Shown here one piece after another: positions 8,911 to 16,563 of a stretch of 35,290 nt of DNA. The position numbers and the translations under genes are program-made. Source of the DNA: an uncultured Burkholderiales bacterium (GTDB lineage Bacteria > Pseudomonadota > Gammaproteobacteria > Burkholderiales > Burkholderiaceae_C). The number at the start of each line of letters is the position of its first letter. Positions within the stretch are counted from its first letter, which is position 1. The stretch is from NCBI GenBank assembly GCA_903832625.1, contig CAILCI010000075.1, forward strand, positions 1 to 35,290. The letters are read 5' to 3'. The notes beneath the pieces were generated by a model, which was given only the letters and a program-made list of their open reading frames with translations, was not told the DNA's origin and did not search any database.

Positions 8911-8976
8911 GACGCTTTCTTGCAAAAGGAATATTTTATGAATAGTTTTGATAACAACAACATTGAGAAGGGCAAA

Positions 8977-9002
8977 AAAAAGCTGGCAGAAGCCAGCTTT
9001 TT
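8977..9002 (-). terminator. Intrinsic terminator of the cytochrome c4 gene
   Basis: A perfect 11-bp stem (8977-8987 with 8992-9002) around the loop AGAA. On the minus strand the GC core GCTGGC/GCCAGC is followed by eight T residues, so it terminates transcription coming from the cytochrome c4 gene, 16 bases after its stop codon. The flanking A tract also allows some activity in the other direction. Confidence 0.9.
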
Positions 9003-9018
9003 GTGGGGCTTGTGAAAA

Positions 9019-9663
9019 TTAACGCAAGCCAGCGATGTAGTCAGACACGGCTTTGATTTCGCGGTCGTTCAATTTGGCTGCGACTTGGTTCATTTGAACA
9101 CTGTTTTTGCGGCCAACTTTGGGATCAGATTCACGGAAAGCCATGAGCTGGGTGGAAATGTAATCCGCATGCTGACCCGCCAAGCGTGGGTATTGGTCAG
9201 GAATGCCCACACCATTGGGTGCGTGGCAACCCGCACAGGCGGGGATTTGACGATCAGCAATACCGCCACGGAAAATGCGCTCACCCATGGCCACCAGCTC
9301 GCGGTCTTTGGCAAAACCGGGCTTAGCTTTTTGTGAGCCCAACCAAGCAGTGACGTTGCGAATTTCGTTGTCGTCCAAGGCCAGAGACATGCCTCCCATC
9401 ACGGCGTTGACACGCTTGCCGGATTTGAATTCGTACAACTGTTTGGCCAAGTAAGCAGGGTGCTGTTGCGCCAACTTGGGGTTGGTCGTGATCGCTGAGT
9501 TGCCATCAGCGCCGTGACAAGCTGTACAGCCTTTGGCCGCAAACGTGGCTCCGCCTGCCGCTAAATCTGGCTTGGCAACCGCAGGGGCTGCGGGTTCATT
9601 GGCTTGAGAAACAACTGGAGCCACCAAAGCGGCTGCGATCAACAAAGAAGCAAAGAGTTTCAT
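9019..9663 (-). CDS. Dihaem cytochrome c4
   Basis: A periplasmic electron carrier with two covalently bound haems that donates electrons to terminal oxidases such as the cbb3 type. A signal peptide covers residues 1-21 (LFASLLIAAALVAPVVSQA). The first haem motif is C46-T-A-C-H50 (AAKGCTACHGADG) and the second C143-A-G-C-H147 (IPACAGCHAPNG), one per half. Methionines in AVMGGMSLALDD and KNSVQMNQVAAKL are the likely sixth ligands. The 214-residue two-domain layout matches cytochrome c4. It is divergent from engB, a common beta- and gammaproteobacterial neighbour pair, and has its own terminator downstream. Confidence 0.93.
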   Translation of the reverse strand: MKLFASLLIAAALVAPVVSQANEPAAPAVAKPDLAAGGATFAAKGCTACHGADGNSAITTNPKLAQQHPAYLAKQLYEFKSGKRVNAVMGGMSLALDDNEIRNVTAWLGSQKAKPGFAKDRELVAMGERIFRGGIADRQIPACAGCHAPNGVGIPDQYPRLAGQHADYISTQLMAFRESDPKVGRKNSVQMNQVAAKLNDREIKAVSDYIAGLR

Positions 9664-9727
9664 AAATGGTGCTTAGGTTGAAAACGCGCAAAGACGTTGA
9701 AAAACTTCGCTGATTCTACAATGCTGT

Positions 9728-10384
9728 ATGAATCCTTCTGACACCCCCGCCATCGCCCCTGCCGATCACGCCAAATATGCGCTGGGCTGGCTGCATACCG
9801 CACGGTTTTTGACCACCGCCGCGCAGCTGCACCATCTGCCCACCTACGATTTGCCCGAAATCGCCTTTGTAGGCCGCTCCAACGCGGGGAAATCGACCTG
9901 TATCAACGTGTTGACGCAGCAAAAAAAGCTGGCTTACGCCTCTAAAACGCCGGGCCGCACCCAGCACATCAACTTATTTGCTCTCGGGCGCCAAGGCCAA
10001 GCCGATGCGGTGCTGGCCGATTTGCCCGGTTACGGCTACGCGTCGGTGCCCAAGCACGACAAAATTCGCTGGCAACAGGTCATGGCCAACTATTTGGTGA
10101 GCCGAGAAAATTTAAAAGCCATCGTCATGTTGTGTGATCCACGCCACGGTTTAACCGAACTAGACGATATTTTGTTGGACGTGATTCGCCCACGCGTCGA
10201 AGAAGGGCTGAAGTTTTTGGTGCTGCTGACCAAAGCCGATAAGCTCAACCGCACCGAGGCGAATAAGGCGCTGTCGATTGCGCGACTGCAAGCCGGCGGC
10301 GGTGAGGTCAAACTCTTTTCTGCGCTCAAAAAACAGGGCGTGGAAGAAGTGGCCTCGCAACTCTACGATTGGATGCATCCTTGA
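9728..10384 (+). CDS. engB: Ribosome biogenesis GTPase EngB (YsxC/YihA)
   Basis: A TRAFAC-class GTPase needed for assembly of the large ribosomal subunit. G-motifs are in order: G1 GRSNAGKS (49-56), the switch region KTPGRTQHINLF containing G2 (about 73-84), G3 DLPGYG (98-103) and G4 TKAD (in VLLTKADKLNR). The 218 residues fit the family. TACAAT at 9717-9722 lies just ahead of the ATG at 9728 and would give an almost leaderless transcript if it is a -10 box. The 3' end overlaps the start of the hydrolase gene by four bases, suggesting translational coupling. Confidence 0.96.
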   Translation: MNPSDTPAIAPADHAKYALGWLHTARFLTTAAQLHHLPTYDLPEIAFVGRSNAGKSTCINVLTQQKKLAYASKTPGRTQHINLFALGRQGQADAVLADLPGYGYASVPKHDKIRWQQVMANYLVSRENLKAIVMLCDPRHGLTELDDILLDVIRPRVEEGLKFLVLLTKADKLNRTEANKALSIARLQAGGGEVKLFSALKKQGVEEVASQLYDWMHP

Positions 10385-11304
10385 TAGAACACCTCACCCA
10401 CACGCTGCCTCATGGCATTTCTCTGAGCTGCCGCGCCAGCGGTCAAGCGGGTCGTCCCGTGCTGATGTTTTTGCATGGTTTTCCTGAAGCAGCGTTTGTG
10501 TGGGATGGTTTGTTAGCGCATTTTTCGAAGCCTGAAAACGGCGGCTTTCGCTGCATAGCGCCCAATTTACGAGGCTATGAAAAATCTTCCGCCCCTCAGC
10601 AGGTCAGCGACTACCGAGCCAAATATCTGGCTCAAGACATTGAGGCTTTGATTCACATCGAAAGCCCCAATGCGCCACTGGTTTGTCTGATCGCGCACGA
10701 CTGGGGCGGCGCTGTGGCTTGGAATTTAGGCAATCAAAAGCCCGCGTTGATGCAGCGCTTGGCCATCATCAACTCGCCGCATCCGGGCACGTTTTTGCGT
10801 GAACTCAAAAGCAACCCGGAGCAGCAAGCAGCCAGCGCCTACATGAATTTCTTGATTCGCCCCGACTCAGAGCAACTCTTGGCCGAAGACGATTACCGAC
10901 GTTTGTGGGAATTTTTCGCCAACATGGGCGCAGTGGACGGCTCCCACGCTTGGCTTACGCCCGAGGTGAAAGACCAATACCGTGAAGTGTGGAATTTGGG
11001 CCTGACAGGCGGCGTCAACTACTACCGTGCGTCTCCCATGCGCCCACCGCGCCCCGAAGACCCAGCCGCAGCCGCATTGCAACTGCCGCACGACATGCTG
11101 ACCGTGAACTTGCCCACTTGCGTGATTTGGGCAATGCAAGACATTGCTTTGCCCGCCAGCTTGATTGACGGCTTAGATGCCTACATTCCCAACATGCGGC
11201 TGCACCGCGTGGCAGATGGCACACATTGGTTGGTGCATGAGCAACCTGCGTTGGTAGCGGCTTATTTGCAAGACTTTTTCAACGAAGAAACGCCCACTCA
11301 GTAA
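10381..11304 (+). CDS. Alpha/beta hydrolase, epoxide hydrolase/haloalkane dehalogenase-like
   Basis: A cytoplasmic alpha/beta hydrolase of about 307 residues; substrate unknown. The oxyanion-hole motif HGFPEAAFVWDG lies near the N-terminus. The nucleophile elbow is AHDWGGAVAW, with aspartate (about residue 107) rather than serine, as in epoxide hydrolases and dehalogenases. Later NSPHPGTF, the candidate acid in IWAMQDIALP and the C-terminal histidine in DGTHWLVHEQP complete the triad. No ATG is near the N-terminus; the TTG at 10381 overlaps the engB stop (TTGA) with GGA about eight bases upstream. A TTG at 10369 is also in frame. It is convergent with the downstream acyltransferase, overlapping by seven bases. 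Confidence 0.88.
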   Translation: MIEHLTHTLPHGISLSCRASGQAGRPVLMFLHGFPEAAFVWDGLLAHFSKPENGGFRCIAPNLRGYEKSSAPQQVSDYRAKYLAQDIEALIHIESPNAPLVCLIAHDWGGAVAWNLGNQKPALMQRLAIINSPHPGTFLRELKSNPEQQAASAYMNFLIRPDSEQLLAEDDYRRLWEFFANMGAVDGSHAWLTPEVKDQYREVWNLGLTGGVNYYRASPMRPPRPEDPAAAALQLPHDMLTVNLPTCVIWAMQDIALPASLIDGLDAYIPNMRLHRVADGTHWLVHEQPALVAAYLQDFFNEETPTQ

Positions 11305-12158
11305 ACACTGGGCTCGCCTTCAGGCCGTGTTTTAAAACGCTGATGAACCCAAAAATATTGCGCAGGCATGGCGTCGATATAAGTTTGTAAACGTGCGTTC
11401 ATGAGTGCTGTGTCGGCTTGTACGTCTTGACTGGGAAAGTCTGTCCAAGCGGGCAAAACTTCAACCACATAGCCCTTGTCTGTCATGCGCGTGATGACCG
11501 GAACCACGCGTGCACGCCCCAGAGCCGAGAACCTTGACAGCGATGGCACAGTGGCCGCACTCACGCCATAGAACGGGACAAAAATAGATTCGCTTGGGCC
11601 AAAGTTCATGTCGGGCAGCAAATACAACCACTCGCCACGCCGCAAGGCGCTCACAATGGCCTTGACGCCATCTTCGCGCCGAAACAAACGCACTTGCCCA
11701 AAACGCTGGCGTCCACGCTCAATCCACGCATCGGCTGCCGCATTGGATTGCGGGGTGTAAATGGTGGTGAAGGCATGGGGCATGGCTAAGGTCAAGGCCG
11801 TCCAGCCCACATCCAAGCCCACAAAATGTGGCGCAAAGAACACCGTCGGCTCGTCTGACGCCAAGTGTTCTATCCCCAAGAACTTAACGCGCGATTGAAC
11901 ACAGGCCGCGCTGCGATGCCACAACCAACTGCGGTCTAACCAAGCTTGCGCAAAATAAACAAACACTTGCCGCGTCAAGGCATCGCGCTCTGGCTCAGAC
12001 AAGTGTGGAAAGCACAGTCGCAAATTGGTTTGCACCACACGCCTGCGCGCCTTTACCGCTTTGTGCAGCAACAGCCCCAAAGCAAACCCCAATCCACGCA
12101 ACCACGACAAGGGCAAATAACCCAAGATTTGCAAAGCTTTAAAAGCGAGCTTTCCCAT
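11298..12158 (-). CDS. LpxL/HtrB-family lipid A acyltransferase, HX4D form
   Basis: A membrane-associated acyltransferase of the LpxL/LpxM family, expected to add a secondary acyl chain to a lipid A precursor on the cytoplasmic face of the inner membrane. The N-terminal hydrophobic helix (ILGYLPLSWLRGLGFALG) is the anchor. The catalytic motif reads APHFVGLDVG, an HX4D variant of the usual HX4E. Other family marks are LYLLPDMNFGPSESIFVPFYG and the C-terminal QYFWVHQRFKTRPEG. It starts six bases after the stop of the paralogue upstream, so the two form an operon. Which acyl position it serves cannot be read from sequence. Confidence 0.92.
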   Translation of the reverse strand: MGKLAFKALQILGYLPLSWLRGLGFALGLLLHKAVKARRRVVQTNLRLCFPHLSEPERDALTRQVFVYFAQAWLDRSWLWHRSAACVQSRVKFLGIEHLASDEPTVFFAPHFVGLDVGWTALTLAMPHAFTTIYTPQSNAAADAWIERGRQRFGQVRLFRREDGVKAIVSALRRGEWLYLLPDMNFGPSESIFVPFYGVSAATVPSLSRFSALGRARVVPVITRMTDKGYVVEVLPAWTDFPSQDVQADTALMNARLQTYIDAMPAQYFWVHQRFKTRPEGEPSVY

Positions 12159-12164
12159 GCTGAT

Positions 12165-13025
12165 TCACCCAAAATCTCGGGGTTGCTTGTCACGCGCATA
12201 GCCCCACAAATACTGCCCCGGCAAGCGGCGGATGAGTTGCTCCAAGCCGCGATTCAGGGCTGACGCCGTTTGTTCTGGCGTGGCGTTGACATCGCTGAAT
12301 TCGTGCGGATTGAGTTGCTCAATGATGATGCGAAAGCCCTTTCCACTGCCCAAGCGCTCGCAATGGCTGAGCAACACGGCGGCTCCCGTTTGTTGTGCCA
12401 GCTTACCCAACAAGGTCATGGTGTAGACCTCGCGCCCAAAAAATGGCACCCATACGCCTTGCCCTTTGGGCGGCACTTGATCGGGCAACAAACCCACCAA
12501 ACCGCCTGAACGCAAGGTGCGCAATAAAGTCCGAATGCCTGAGGTATTGGTGGGCACGGCCACAAACCCCGGGCGGTTACGTCCTTTGGACACCACCGCT
12601 TCGAGCATGGCTTTACGAGCAGGCCGATACAGCACCACCATGGGGCCAAACTGCGGCGAAAAGCGCTCGGCCACCGCTTGTGCGCCCAACTCCCAGCACC
12701 CAATATGTGGCGTGATGAAGATCGCCCCACGCCCTGATTGCATGGCCGACTCAAACAACTCTGCGCCTTGCCATTCATGAATGTGCGGCGCGAGCTTGAC
12801 GTCTGGCGCACGCATCCAGCTCCACGGTAACTCGGCCACCATCTGACCCATGGCTGCAATGGCTGGGCGAGCTTCAGGCCAAGCAATACCCGCCGACTTG
12901 ACATGCGCCTTGAAGTTACGTCTGTACGTGGGCGACAGCGCCCACACCAGCCAACCCAAAGCTGCGCCCAAGCGCTGCATCCAAGACAGCGGCAGTCGTG
13001 CCAAACACTGAAAAAGCCCAAGCAT
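12165..13025 (-). CDS. LpxL/HtrB-family lipid A acyltransferase, HX4E form
   Basis: The second member of the pair, also 286 residues. An N-terminal helix ([20 protein letters not shown]) anchors it. The catalytic motif is canonical HX4[40 protein letters not shown] and the terminal [18 protein letters not shown] support the family. As first gene of the operon its ATG at 13025 faces metK across 195 bases. The two paralogues probably add the two secondary acyl chains of lipid A; this division is inferred. Confidence 0.92.
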   Translation of the reverse strand: MLGLFQCLARLPLSWMQRLGAALGWLVWALSPTYRRNFKAHVKSAGIAWPEARPAIAAMGQMVAELPWSWMRAPDVKLAPHIHEWQGAELFESAMQSGRGAIFITPHIGCWELGAQAVAERFSPQFGPMVVLYRPARKAMLEAVVSKGRNRPGFVAVPTNTSGIRTLLRTLRSGGLVGLLPDQVPPKGQGVWVPFFGREVYTMTLLGKLAQQTGAAVLLSHCERLGSGKGFRIIIEQLNPHEFSDVNATPEQTASALNRGLEQLIRRLPGQYLWGYARDKQPRDFG

Positions 13026-13063
13026 GAAGGTGAAACAAAAAGAGTTATCAAAAAAACTTGCAA

Positions 13064-13069
13064 TAGAAT
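13064..13069 (+). promoter_or_regulatory. Candidate -10 box for metK
   Basis: TAGAAT (five of six matches to TATAAT) just upstream of the structured leader. No good -35 stands at 16-18 bases, so it may need an activator or be a chance match. Transcription from here would start at about 13076, exactly where the first leader stem begins. Confidence 0.4.
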
Positions 13070-13075
13070 ACCGAT

Positions 13076-13220
13076 TGTCGCCGAGTTAAAGAACTACTTG
13101 CAGGGCGACACAACACCAAGGTGTTTCGGGTTGAGCGAAAGCCACAACCCTCTGCTAAAGCGTTCGCCGGGCTCCCTCCAGAGTTGGCAACGCCAACATC
13201 AACTGAACGGAGCTTTTTTC
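13076..13220 (+). promoter_or_regulatory. Structured metK 5' leader, candidate riboswitch or cis-regulatory RNA
   Basis: A 145-base leader rich in stems. Stem 1 is TGTCGCC (13076-13082) with GGCGACA (13104-13110), enclosing AGTT/AACT. Stem 2 is AACACC/GGTGTT (13112-13125). Stem 3 is GGGTTG/CAACCC (13128-13150), closed by GC-GAAA-GC, a GNRA tetraloop. A hairpin GTTGGC-AAC-GCCAAC is at 13183-13197. GCTCC (13171-13175) can pair with GGAGC (13209-13213), which contains the metK ribosome binding site nine bases from the ATG and is followed by six T residues. CGTTC (13161-13165) can instead pair with GAACG (13205-13209), a competing fold. metK is a classic target of SAM-sensing RNAs, but I do not recognise a known class. 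Confidence 0.55.
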
Positions 13221-14405
13221 ATGTCCAACGACTTTCTCTTCACTTCTGAATCGGTCTCTGAGGGCCATCCCGACAAGGTCGCGGATCAAATTTCAGACGC
13301 CATTCTTGACGCCATCTTTGCGCAAGACCCCCGCAGCCGCGTGGCCGCCGAAACACTGACCAACACCGGCTTGGTCGTTTTGGCAGGCGAGATCACCACC
13401 AACGCGCATGTGGACTACATCCAAGTCGCACGCGACACCATCAAACGCATTGGCTACGACAACACCGAATACGGCATCGATTACAAAGGCTGTGCGGTCA
13501 TGGTTTGCTACGACAAGCAGTCCAATGACATCGCCCAAGGCGTGGATCATGCGTCTGACGACCACCTCAACATTGGCGCAGGCGACCAAGGTCTGATGTT
13601 TGGCTACGCCTGCAGCGAAACACCAGAGCTCATGCCCGCGCCCATTTATTACGCTCACCGCTTGGTCGAACGCCAAGCGCAATTGCGCAAAGATGGTCGC
13701 CTGCCCTTTTTGCGTCCCGACGCGAAAAGCCAAGTGACCATGCGCTACGTGGACGGCAAACCGCACAGCATCGACACCGTGGTCTTGTCCACCCAGCACA
13801 GCCCCGACCAGTCGGAGACGGCGACCAAGATGAAGGACAGCTTTGTCGAGGCCATCATCGAAGAAATCATCAAGCCCGTCTTGCCCAAAGAATGGCTGCA
13901 AGAAACCAAGTATTTGATCAACCCCACAGGCCGCTTCGTGATTGGCGGGCCACAAGGTGACTGCGGTTTGACAGGCCGCAAAATCATTGTGGATACCTAC
14001 GGCGGCGCTTGTCCACACGGTGGTGGTGCGTTCTCGGGCAAAGACCCCTCAAAGGTGGACCGTTCAGCCGCTTATGCCGCGCGCTATGTGGCGAAAAACA
14101 TTGTGGCAGCAGGCTTGGCCACACAATGCCAAGTGCAAGTGGCTTACGCGATTGGCGTGGCGCGCCCCATGAACATCACGGTGAACACAGCCGGCACAGG
14201 CGTGATTTCAGACGAGAAGTTGTCGGCTTTGGTGGCAGAGCACTTCGATTTGCGTCCCAAAGGCATCATTCAAATGCTCGATTTGTTGCGCCCCATCTAC
14301 AGCAAAACAGCGGCTTACGGGCACTTTGGGCGTGAGGAGCCTGAATTCACTTGGGAGCGCACGGACAAGGCGGCTGTGTTGAAGGCCGCAGCGGGTTTGA
14401 AATAA
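13221..14405 (+). CDS. metK: S-adenosylmethionine synthase
   Basis: Makes S-adenosylmethionine from methionine and ATP; a cytoplasmic homotetramer. The 394 residues match the family. The N-terminus [19 protein letters not shown] holds the ATP/Mg residues. [12 protein letters not shown] is the flexible-loop region, followed by [20 protein letters not shown] (active site) and the phosphate loop [19 protein letters not shown]. The ATG at 13221 follows GGAG at nine bases and gives the expected [12 protein letters not shown] start; the frame stays open upstream, but that is leader sequence. A strong terminator follows 18 bases after the stop. Confidence 0.98.
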   Translation: MSNDFLFTSESVSEGHPDKVADQISDAILDAIFAQDPRSRVAAETLTNTGLVVLAGEITTNAHVDYIQVARDTIKRIGYDNTEYGIDYKGCAVMVCYDKQSNDIAQGVDHASDDHLNIGAGDQGLMFGYACSETPELMPAPIYYAHRLVERQAQLRKDGRLPFLRPDAKSQVTMRYVDGKPHSIDTVVLSTQHSPDQSETATKMKDSFVEAIIEEIIKPVLPKEWLQETKYLINPTGRFVIGGPQGDCGLTGRKIIVDTYGGACPHGGGAFSGKDPSKVDRSAAYAARYVAKNIVAAGLATQCQVQVAYAIGVARPMNITVNTAGTGVISDEKLSALVAEHFDLRPKGIIQMLDLLRPIYSKTAAYGHFGREEPEFTWERTDKAAVLKAAAGLK

Positions 14406-14423
14406 GCCTTTGTTGGCACTATG

Positions 14424-14453
14424 AAGGCCTCTCTGTATGGGAGGCCTTTTTTT
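14424..14453 (+). terminator. Intrinsic terminator of metK
   Basis: A ten-pair stem, 14424-14433 with 14439-14448 (core AAGGCCTC/GAGGCCTT plus a G-U and a C-G pair), around the loop TGTAT, followed by a run of T residues to 14453. Confidence 0.92.
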
Positions 14454-14468
14454 GTTTCTTTGGCGGGA

Positions 14469-14550
14469 GATGCGGGTTGGGCATGGGCTGACGCGGCTCA
14501 CATCGCTGCGCGATGAAAATCGCCGCATCAGCCCATGCCCAGCCCACATC
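14469..14550. repeat. 82-bp palindromic element, copy 1
   Basis: A long imperfect hairpin. A 38-bp core (14491-14528) begins ACGCGGC, ends GCCGCAT and contains the small hairpin CATCGC-TGC-GCGATG. Outside it, 22-base arms (14469-14490 and 14529-14550, GATGCGGGTTGGGCATGGG and its near complement) pair with one T-G and one C-A. The same core, identical in all 38 bases but inverted, sits in copy 2, whose arms differ completely. It lies between the convergent metK and ABC transporter genes. Confidence 0.9.
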
Positions 14551-14594
14551 TTTTGCGCACAAAACTCTGATCGAAACAGCCTGCGGAGCCAAAG

Positions 14595-14676
14595 AATTAC
14601 GCGAGTTTGGGACTCAATGCGGCGATTTTCATCGCGCAGCGATGTGAGCCGCGTTGAGTCCCAAACTCACGCTATT
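14595..14676. repeat. 82-bp palindromic element, copy 2 (inverted)
   Basis: The same architecture and length as copy 1: the 38-bp core at 14617-14654 in reverse orientation, with 22-base arms at 14595-14616 and 14655-14676. The arms (inner part GAGTTTGGGACTCA) pair with each other except for three mismatches, but share no sequence with the arms of copy 1. The spacer between copies (14551-14594) shows nothing recognisable. The element ends 16 bases before the ABC transporter stop codon. Confidence 0.9.
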
Positions 14677-14692
14677 CGCTCAAGCCAAAGCA

Positions 14693-16522
14693 CTAGCCCA
14701 ATGCCTCGGCAGACTCCGCCACAGTCTGCTGCAGCGCCCACATCTGTGCGTAACGTCCATTCAAAACCAACAAGTCCGAATGCGTGCCGCGCTCCACAAT
14801 CCGCCCCGCATCCATCACCAAAATCTCATGCGCATCCACCACCGTGGACAAACGGTGTGCAATCACCAAGGTTGTTCGGTTTTGCGCTGCAGTTTGCAAC
14901 TCCGACTGAATCGCCCGCTCGTTGGCGCTGTCTAAGGCCGAGGTCGCTTCGTCAAAAATCACAATCGGCGGGTTTTTCAACAAGGTGCGAGCAATCGCCA
15001 CCCGTTGTTTTTCGCCGCCGGAGAGCTTCAGCCCGCGCTCGCCCACCATCGTGTCATAGCCCTTGGGCGTGGAAGCAATGAAGTCGTGAATGCGGGCGGC
15101 TCGGGCGGCTTGTTCAACTTCTTCTTGGCTGGCGTTGGTTTGCCCATAAGCAATGTTGTAGCGCACCGTGTCGTTGAAGAGCACTGTGTCTTGCGGCACG
15201 ATGCCCAAAGCGCGGCGCACGCTGCTTTGAGTTACGCGGCGAATGTCTTGCCCGTCAATGCGTATGACGCCTGCGCCCACGTCGTAGAAGCGGAACAACA
15301 AACGCGCCAAGGTCGATTTCCCCGAACCCGAAGGCCCGACCACCGCCACGGTTTTACCCGCCGGAATGTCAAAGCTCACGCCATGCAAAATCGGGCGGTC
15401 GGCCTCGTAGGCGAACACCACGTTGTCAAACCGCACGGTGGGTGATGCGCTCAAGCGCAAGTCGGGCGCGCCCGCGTCGTCGGCAATTTCGCGTTCACGC
15501 TCCAACAAACTGAACATGCGCTCCAAATCGGTCAGGCTTTGTTTGATTTCGCGGTAGAGCACGCCCAAAAAGTTCAGCGGAATGTAGAGCTGAATCATGA
15601 AAGCGTTGATCATCACCAAGTCGCCCAAACTCATGCGGCCATCCACCACGCCTTGCGTCGCGCGCCACAACATGCCCACCAATGCCACAGCAATGATGAG
15701 TTGCTGGCCCACATTCAGCAAAGACAAAGAGGTTTGGTTTTTCAAACGCGCATGGCGCAAAGCCAACAAACTCTTGTCGTAGCGCTGGGCTTCAAAGGCT
15801 TCATTGCAAAAATACTTGACGGTTTCGTAGTTGAGCAAAGAGTCCACGGCTTTGGTGTGCGCAGCAGAATCGAACTCATTGGCTTTGCGGCGGTACTGGG
15901 TGCGCCATTCAGTCACCACAATGGTGAAGGCAATGTAGACCACAAGAGCCACCAAAGTGATGCCCGCAAACCATGCGTCGAACTTGGCGGCCAAAATGCT
16001 CAACACCAAGACCATCTCAATCAAAGTCGGCACGACGCTGAACAGCGAGTACGAAATCAGTGACTCAATACCGCGCACGCCGCGCTCAATGTCGCGCGTC
16101 ATGCCCCCAGTTTGTCGCTCCAAATGAAAACGCAAACTCAGACCATGCAAGTGCTGAAAAGTCTCTAGGGCAATTTGCCGCGCCGCGCCTTGTGTGGCTT
16201 TGGAAAACACCAGTTCACGCAGCTCGGTAAATGCCGTCACCAACCAACGCAGCACGCCATAGCCCACCAACAAGGCCACGGGCAAAACCAGCACCGCCAC
16301 AGGGTTGCCGGGCTGGATCGCAAGGCTGTCGACCAACTGCTTGAGCAAAATCGGCACGCTGACGTTGGCGAGCTTGGCCGACACCATGAGCACCAAGGCA
16401 GCGATCACGCGCCATTTGTAGGTCCACAAATAGGGGAATAAACGCTTGAGGGTCTCACCGTCAGAGCGCGGCTGATGCGCAGGCGTAGGTGTAGGCAAAG
16501 GCGAGGGAGCAAAGGAGCGCAT
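14693..16522 (-). CDS. ABC exporter, fused permease and ATPase (Atm1/MsbA type)
   Basis: A half-transporter of about 610 residues that dimerises in the inner membrane. The N-terminal six-helix domain starts at about residue 30 (LFPYLWTYKWRVIAALVLM) and includes HLERQTGGMTRDIERGVRG, typical of the Atm1/ABCB7 group. The ATPase domain has Walker A GPSGSGKST, Q-loop VPQDTVLFNDTV, signature LSGGEKQRVAIART, Walker B VIFDEATSALD and H-loop IAHRLSTV. Atm1-type members export glutathione-linked sulphur or metal compounds; lipid export is the alternative, and the substrate cannot be read here. The ATG at 16522 is chosen; a GTG at 16531 would add three residues. No clear ribosome binding site. Divergent from yciA by 41 bases. 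Confidence 0.93.
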   Translation of the reverse strand: MRSFAPSPLPTPTPAHQPRSDGETLKRLFPYLWTYKWRVIAALVLMVSAKLANVSVPILLKQLVDSLAIQPGNPVAVLVLPVALLVGYGVLRWLVTAFTELRELVFSKATQGAARQIALETFQHLHGLSLRFHLERQTGGMTRDIERGVRGIESLISYSLFSVVPTLIEMVLVLSILAAKFDAWFAGITLVALVVYIAFTIVVTEWRTQYRRKANEFDSAAHTKAVDSLLNYETVKYFCNEAFEAQRYDKSLLALRHARLKNQTSLSLLNVGQQLIIAVALVGMLWRATQGVVDGRMSLGDLVMINAFMIQLYIPLNFLGVLYREIKQSLTDLERMFSLLEREREIADDAGAPDLRLSASPTVRFDNVVFAYEADRPILHGVSFDIPAGKTVAVVGPSGSGKSTLARLLFRFYDVGAGVIRIDGQDIRRVTQSSVRRALGIVPQDTVLFNDTVRYNIAYGQTNASQEEVEQAARAARIHDFIASTPKGYDTMVGERGLKLSGGEKQRVAIARTLLKNPPIVIFDEATSALDSANERAIQSELQTAAQNRTTLVIAHRLSTVVDAHEILVMDAGRIVERGTHSDLLVLNGRYAQMWALQQTVAESAEALG

Positions 16523-16527
16523 GTGTT

Positions 16528-16561
16528 GCACAATGTCTGGTTGTTATTCCTTGCATTGTGC
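16528..16561. promoter_or_regulatory. Inverted repeat between divergent ABC exporter and yciA starts
   Basis: GCACAATG (16528-16535) and its exact complement CATTGTGC (16554-16561) are separated by 18 bases, filling almost the whole gap between the two start codons. Each arm resembles a -10 box (CACAAT) for the more distant gene, so this may be a pair of overlapping promoters or an operator controlling both genes. Confidence 0.4.
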
Positions 16562-16563
16562 CT

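Noticed and set aside
12903-13220. An in-frame upstream extension of metK
   Set aside because: The extension overlaps the acyltransferase gene and the structured leader; MetK proteins start at [12 protein letters not shown], with a ribosome binding site before that ATG.
13076-13220. A known SAM or SAH riboswitch class
   Set aside because: I could not match the conserved core of SAM-I to SAM-VI or the SAH riboswitch by eye; kept only as an unclassified leader.
14469-14676. Integron attC sites or a CRISPR-like pair
   Set aside because: No GTTRRRY-type core sites, no integrase nearby, only two units in inverted orientation and no spacers of constant length.
14437-15081. A 214-codon frame crossing the palindromic elements into the ABC exporter gene
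   Set aside because: It runs through the hairpins and antisense to the conserved ATPase domain, and its product is arginine/serine-rich noise.
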